64,000 bases of DNA from Taenia hydatigena (Eukaryota > Platyhelminthes > Cestoda > Cyclophyllidea > Taeniidae). The notes beneath the pieces are model-generated. The model saw nothing but the letters and a program-made list of their open reading frames with translations, made no database searches and had not been told where the DNA came from. Every line of letters begins with the position of its first letter. The stretch's first letter is position 1. Made by a program: the position numbers and the translations under genes. The DNA lies in contig JADWOT020001278.1 of the NCBI GenBank assembly GCA_036345935.2, forward strand, positions 65,344-129,343, in the 5' to 3' direction. Below are positions 57,801 to 64,000 of this stretch, in pieces.

Positions 57801-60800
57801 TAAAAATGAATCAAAATTGCGCAATACTGAGTGAAACGTCAAAACAAGTAACTGGTGGTCAATTAGCCACATTCGCTAAACTAACGGGTAGGTAGTTCCA
57901 AATTAGGGGATTCGTAGAGGCAGAAATACGATTAAAATATGGAAACGCATTAGCGCTACCATCCAATAGATAAAAAGGCAAAGAAATGTTTAAGCGGAAT
58001 AAGCACAGGTCTTGTTAAAACGAATGGCTTATTTTGTAGAAGTGTTGCAAGAAGGAAGGAAGAACAAAAATAACTTACGTTAAAGAAACTAAAGAACCCA
58101 TTGCAAGGACGTGGATGCGTAGACGTCTAACCTTAAGCTAAAGTTTGAAAACGAACTTAAATTTAACACAGCGACAACAGTCCTCAGTTGAGCCTGACAC
58201 ATATGAATCTTTGAAATAATCTAGCATTATCAACTTAACAAATTGATATGCAGGACTAATTAACCTAATAAAATATGGGCAAAGGCATATTACCTATTTC
58301 AACTCCATCCTAATACCAGCAGGATGTACAACCGCACATTATTTCATTTTGTTCCGTCTTTGAAAGTGTTCACACACATGTGCGAATGCGACTGAAGGCG
58401 TGCAGTCAAATCCCGAGATTGTTATGAACACCAGCCAACCCAATCGGCCGAATGATCGAGCAAATGGCATCGTCAACGACTCCTCCTCCCGTTGAGCGTG
58501 TGCTGATGCGAGCTGGAGGTATGCCCCTCAGCGCACCACTAAAAGGAGCAGGAAAAAATTTGCAATCGCAACCACGCCATGTCTGGCAAATGGCATCAAT
58601 GATGTTAATTGCGTATTCGAAGCACTTTAAAAGAGGCAAATAAATCTGTTGACGTGGTCGACCGTTACTTATGCCTTTATTTAACGCAAATTTTGATATT
58701 TTGAAACAGCGCTATTTCGTTGCAGCAATGTTCAAACTAAAAATACCTACATCAGGTGAGTCTGCATGTTTAAACTTGGGAAGAGGACGGGAACAACTTA
58801 GAATAGGAAAGGACCAAAGTGCAGACTTTTCTCAAAAATTCATAAAGGGGATTTTTCGCACACCTTGGCGAGTTCCGCTGCAATGGCAGCGGTCTTTTAA
58901 TCAGAGAATTTGAGTTTGCATTTATATCATTCAAGTACAGCACTACGCGTTACCTCCTGATAGAAAATTTTCATCACATCAGAACATCGGCCCATTTTAC
59001 GCCAATTAAGGGCAAAAAGCTGGAGAAAATGGCCGGATAAGCACCTTCAAATAAAAATTGCATCTTCTAGTTTATTCTAATGCTGCAGTAATGTTTGAAG
59101 GACAATGAGAAAATCCATAGCCGTCATATATTTCAATTCCTCAATTCAAGTGTCATAAAGCAATCGAGTGCCTAGAAATCCAAGTCAGCGTGGCAAGAAG
59201 AGGAATTGGATCATAATCACGTATGCAAGAGGTTTTTCCTTGTTCTGTAATAGACCAAATGCACTTTTATGACGAAACTCCGAAAAGGCTAAATAATAAC
59301 ATAAGCCGGAAGAAGAGAAAGGAAGAGCATGGGACTTTGCCCCTTGCTAAGTAAGCATGCGAATATATACTCATGGCATCCTTGTTTTTCGGTAAAGGCA
59401 TCCATGGGCGCAAAGCCAATCTGAAACTAATGCTAGAGCGGCTGCTAGACGCAGGAATTACCTTGAAAGCAAACCGCGCCATTACTTATGACCCGCTGAA
59501 CCTTCCCGTTGTGATGCTCCCTTCCATTGGCTAATGAATTCTTTAGCAACTCCATCACCATCAAAACAGACGCTCACATGGTCTTGAATAGCACTTGGTA
59601 AGCAGTCAGAGAAACAGAAACCAAAACGGGTTTATGTTTATAAGTTTGTAGAGGGGACCGCAAAAATTAGTGCCACTTTGCGGTGATTGTTAAAGAATTC
59701 TCCTCTTGTTTGTGCATACGGGATAAATGCAGGCGAAGCACTTAAGTGGGTCACGCTTCTAACGGCTCCTATCTGTTAAGCTTCCTGTCTTTAAAACATG
59801 TGGCAACCAAAGTGCACGAAATTTAATGCTTCTGACCAGAAATTGTGTTGCAATATGCTCGATTTAAAAGCGATTTGCTAAGCGGACAAGCATATTTAAG
59901 GCTTTGCAATTCAAAATCGGCTACTAATATTTTCAATGGTAGAGAATGATACCATGAGTTAAGGTGGAAAGCAGGGATATGACATGTCCTCTACTGCAAT
60001 CGCCTCTAGATAAGTAACTGGCACTCGCGCGAAAGGAATACGAACCTAATTAACATTACGAGAGTAGGATGCTGGAGTTGCAACCTTGGGTCTTTGTGTA
60101 GGTCTATGTGACACTACCACAAGAAACATTGGCATTTTCAGGATATGTCTGGTTACTCCACTGTGACGCACCAACAGTCGCGACACGAACACTTTATTTT
60201 GCGTGATGCAATGTGGCATGAAGGGCTAGGTGCCAGTACATGCCATAAACAAATTCAGTGGAGTTCTGTCAACTCAATTAATAGCGAAAAGAGAAGCAGA
60301 TCACGAAGAAATAAGGGGCTTTAGTCATTTGTCCTTTCTTGGCTGCCTCAATTATGTGGTTACTCCTCTTTCCACGGCCGCCGAGTTATAGAATAGTAGT
60401 GTCGGGATTAAAAGACATCTTGCCGGAATTGTGCTGAGCACCGGAGGAAACCTGTATGCTCCACACGAGGCATTCCTTTAGTCTATTCTCCTTCCGGTCG
60501 CAAGTCATATTAAATTTCATCTAGGTTTCCTCCTCTTTTTTTGATCGAAATGTTAATTGCTTTAAAAATAAACGCAAGCATCTTATGACAAATGCGAAGA
60601 AAAACTCGCCTAAGCTTTTGAACAGGAAGAGCTCTAGGAAGACTAGTAGAGCAACAAAGGGAAAATAAGTAAGGGTCATCAAATCGGCTATTAGACGGAG
60701 TAAGTGAGCTAGGATGGCTGTACGCATTGAGTGATACATAACTTACAAAAATCAGTTGATTGTGATTTGCGGCAAATCGTATGTGCGAACTATAGAAGGA

Positions 60801-63800
60801 CTTAACCGCTTTTACTCTGCAAAGTCAGAGCACAGTTCGAGAGGCAATATTGTGCTTTGCGCTTCGTTTACATGACTTAGATAATGTAGAGACGCTGACC
60901 TTAACGCTTTCGCAACACCTTGGTCGACCGCTGGTAGATTTACTTGAAGTATAATGACAACAAATTCATCACCTCACTCAGAGTAGTTGAAAAACATCTT
61001 GTGGTGACAATGCAATAGTCTTCCCATTACGGAAAAGCGACCTTTTGCTCGTACCACATGCCATAAATCCTTTCACTGGGAGACCTCGTGCACTACTAAG
61101 ATTAGTGCATAGCCATCATGAGGCTTAGTTTTGGGCAAAGCTGATCTATTGTAGTATAGTAGTTCAGGCGACACGCGCACCTTCCTAGCGGCGAGAATTG
61201 TAAAGGCACTTAATAAATCAATCCTTGGATTTGTTTGAAGATTAAATGTGTCCTAAGTGGAAAGCACTGTAAAATGCGAAAATCTGCGTTTTTTAAGATC
61301 CATTGGCATGCAATAGAACACCTGGCTGGTTTTAGCCTTTATATGAGCTCTACGGCCCATGTTGTAAAAGTATTTCATTCCTTTGCTGTATCTGACGATA
61401 TGTGTTTGCATAAATCCGCAAAGGACTTGTCATTATATATGCAATAAATCTAGTCGCATAAAATAAGGCAGTCAGGAGGTAGAACTTGAAATCTCCGTCA
61501 GCAGTGACGCTTTTGTTATTGATTACATCCGGCGCACAGAGATGCAGCAAAGAAGTGAATCACCAAAAATATTTCCTTATATGCAGGCAGGGCCAAGCAC
61601 TCTATACAAAAGGGAGCGCATATCAGCGCATATCAAATTTCTTACTAGTAAGAAGATTTGCACTAGAGGAGAAGGAGGGCGGAAAGACGTAGACGGTGGC
61701 TCTATTATATCTTCTACCCAATTACTGTTTTAAGCCACTGCCAATGAAATCACCTATTAGTAATAACGTGAATGTAGATGGCGCAGAATGGAAATGGTGA
61801 CCGGGCCAATATTTGACAACCTTTAGTACACGCGACAATTTGTGCATTTATCGAAGATTGTAAGATTTTTACTTTTCGTTCCTATAGGATAGAACAGCAG
61901 ACAGTCACGTACCGTACTGCGTTGTTATCGAATCGTTTATTGTTTTATTGCCGTACAAATCTAAGATGACGTGAAAATAAAAAAGCCTAGACGGATTATT
62001 TAAAAAAAGTTAAAGAAGAATATGCGCGTCTCACCTGAGGGAATTTTGATTGTAGTGCTCAAAAGCAAGGCAGAATGATTAGGGTTACATGTAGCATCCC
62101 ATAAAATTGCTAGTATTTTTCGCCGCATTCCTCACAATACTGTAAGGTACTTAATTACCAGAAAGCGCACTCGAACCCTTTAACGCGTCAGCTGATGGTG
62201 CACGAGTCTTTGCAGGCTCAGACGCACGCTCACCCGACGATTTTTGTATATCTACAACGGCCTTCGTTATTTTGCATCTTCACCCACCCTCTTAGCTTCT
62301 CTTCTAACTAAAATTGGGTGCGAAGCCAGGTGACGGATTGGGCTCTGCATCTACCACGATTAACATGCAATAAAACACATTAGGCTCATTTTAGTAAAAG
62401 TGGTGTCGTAATAAACCAAGGCCGTATGAAAGAGCACACTGCTTACGGCAGAGAAGAAGGGATGAGAAGCCATGGCATGGTTAAAAGTTCGTGTCCTGAT
62501 GCAATCCACGACTTCCAAAGAGAAAATCGGTTTTCAGAATACTACGCAGATTCCTTGCTCTGTCAGGTAGTTTTTGTATTATCCAATTGATTCTATAGGT
62601 GTGGGAATCAACTCAGTACAGTACTCAGCGCAGTACTATGTTTGCCTACTTGAAAGGCTTTAAGGAGAGCCGTATTTAAGATGGCTTTATTAAGTCGTCA
62701 CCTAGAATTCGTTTGCTCACTTTTCGGTATTTATTGCCTTCTTCGAAAAGCATAGTGAGCTTGCGCCGACGCCTCGAATCGCCCATGCTGGTCGAAAGTG
62801 AGGATCCAAGGACTGCCAAGCAAACTTTTCTCATCTAGATAAATGCGAAAATCACCTGATGCTTTAGCGTATTTTCCTTTTATGTACATGAAGAAGTCCG
62901 TTTGCCATTTGTACATTTTTACGCGCCTCTATCAACTAATAATGTAAACAAAAATGGTTTTCTGGCATTGCACTCCTCCCCATGAAAGGGTTGCTCAGAG
63001 ATGGTCAAGCATGCACAGATAGCATGGTTAGTGTGCTGAGAGCATTTTGGTGAGCAGGACGTAAAATATTATAAAAGCATCCGAAGCTGACTAAAGGAAG
63101 GCAAATTATCCATTTGTTGGGTCTACCATCCATTTTACAAGGCCCAAACCAAATGTCTCCACAACCAATTCAACCGACAAATCTACATATACTGATTTTT
63201 TACTGCGAATCTATTTGCTTTTATGGTTCTGGTACCCATGGTAACTTTCACGTGATCCGTACGAAATACCCACCCACAATATCGCAGCTCGTCACATAGA
63301 TGAAAATGAACGCCATTTTATAGGGCAGGCATCCTCACTAGACTACTTAGCACATTGGCTTCAAGCGGTATGATGAACATTGGTTTCACGGTGTGCATAT
63401 AAGCGCAAGTCAAGAGATCACTATATTGTTGCACTAAGGTTATAGGCAAAGATGTGCATGATATCCGGGCATATTCGTGCCAATAGGTCGCACACCCGAC
63501 ACAAAGTCAGCGAGTATACTCCGCCGAATCTCAAAGCACTACGGGTGACTGTGACTATATTGGTCACAAATGTTGATTCTGTTTAGAACTCCTAAGGAGG
63601 CTCATTTCACCGACGCTCAACGTCATTACCTCTGCCTTTACTAGTTTCTAAGTCGCTCTATCATAAATTGTGTCAAGCTGCAAATGGCACCCAAGGAGGT
63701 AAAAATGTTTATTATCTTACTGGTTGCATTGTGTTAGAAATCCGCGTCTCATGATAAGGTGGCTGCAAAGTTAATTTGACATTAAGACATGTTAACAATA

Positions 63801-64000
63801 GTATTTGCATTTGCGCTTTACTCGAAATGCCCCAGACCATTAAAACACAAAGCTAATTTTCTTTAAATGTGGGTTTTATCTTTGAATGTGTTCTACATCA
63901 TTTTCAATGCGAGTAGATTCAACGCTTTCCTTGTTTGAGTTTGCTTCAAATGCTCGAAGTAATGTGCAGATTGGTGGACTAACGGAGGTAACGAACTTAA
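54825..64000. other. Long stretch without supported features
   Basis: I see no duplicated block, RNA gene or convincing coding frame. The basic 63-codon frame at 58452-58643 (MASSTTPPPVERVLMRAGGM and onward) and the frame at 58671-58913 are the least random-looking, but both lack support. A GGATGGTAGGATGGTAG short repeat is at about 55650-55675. Confidence 0.45.

Noticed and set aside
1..64000. Search by eye for reverse transcriptase, integrase, transposase or viral core motifs
   Set aside because: No such motif was seen in any frame long enough to judge, so I do not call the repeats retroelements or DNA transposons despite their duplicated structure.
1..64000. CRISPR arrays, bacterial operons, rRNA
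   Set aside because: No regularly spaced short repeats, no gene arrays with ribosome binding sites and no conserved rRNA words were seen; the sequence looks eukaryotic.

Overview
This is eukaryotic nuclear DNA. It is AT-rich (I judge around 40% GC by eye), CpG does not look depleted, candidate coding pieces are short and often follow pyrimidine-rich tracts ending in AG (like introns), and no open frame reaches 130 codons in 64 kb. There is no bacterial layout. An invertebrate with long introns fits, and a parasitic flatworm is one guess, but no gene settles the species. I recognise no gene by name with confidence.

The window is a gene-poor region full of old and recent duplications. (1) 1498-5261 and 28446-33001 are two copies of one block (A1, A2). 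A1/A2 carry the best gene candidate, a small ORF at 4395-4730 and 32152-32472, where most of the differences between copies are silent and an indel is in frame. (2) 26696-38323 is a mosaic: block C (26696-27746, 36513-37546), A2, an inverted copy of 6630-7979 (33004-34370), a 1.4-kb inverted copy of part of A2 with no difference seen (34426-35851), and a truncated copy (37559-38323). (3) 15.0-21.7 kb and 42.8-44.0 kb hold a second family (X) of cysteine-rich exon-like pieces in several decayed copies. (4) 43975-44935 is a near-perfect-centre palindrome. (5) 45340-46620 and 49770-51510 are a large inverted repeat around a 3.1-kb spacer; a third partial copy lies at 9180-9600.

Many of the exon-like pieces read as short secreted, cysteine-containing segments with weak common patterns (a beta-strand-like run, then C or CC, then a hydrophobic run ending in C). 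In the 36.1-37.9 kb copy their order faintly recalls the N-terminal MNNL-DSL part of Delta/Jagged ligands, but no EGF repeats follow, so this is only a hypothesis. Most copies carry stops or frameshifts and look like pseudogenes. From about 55 kb to the end I see no feature that can be supported.
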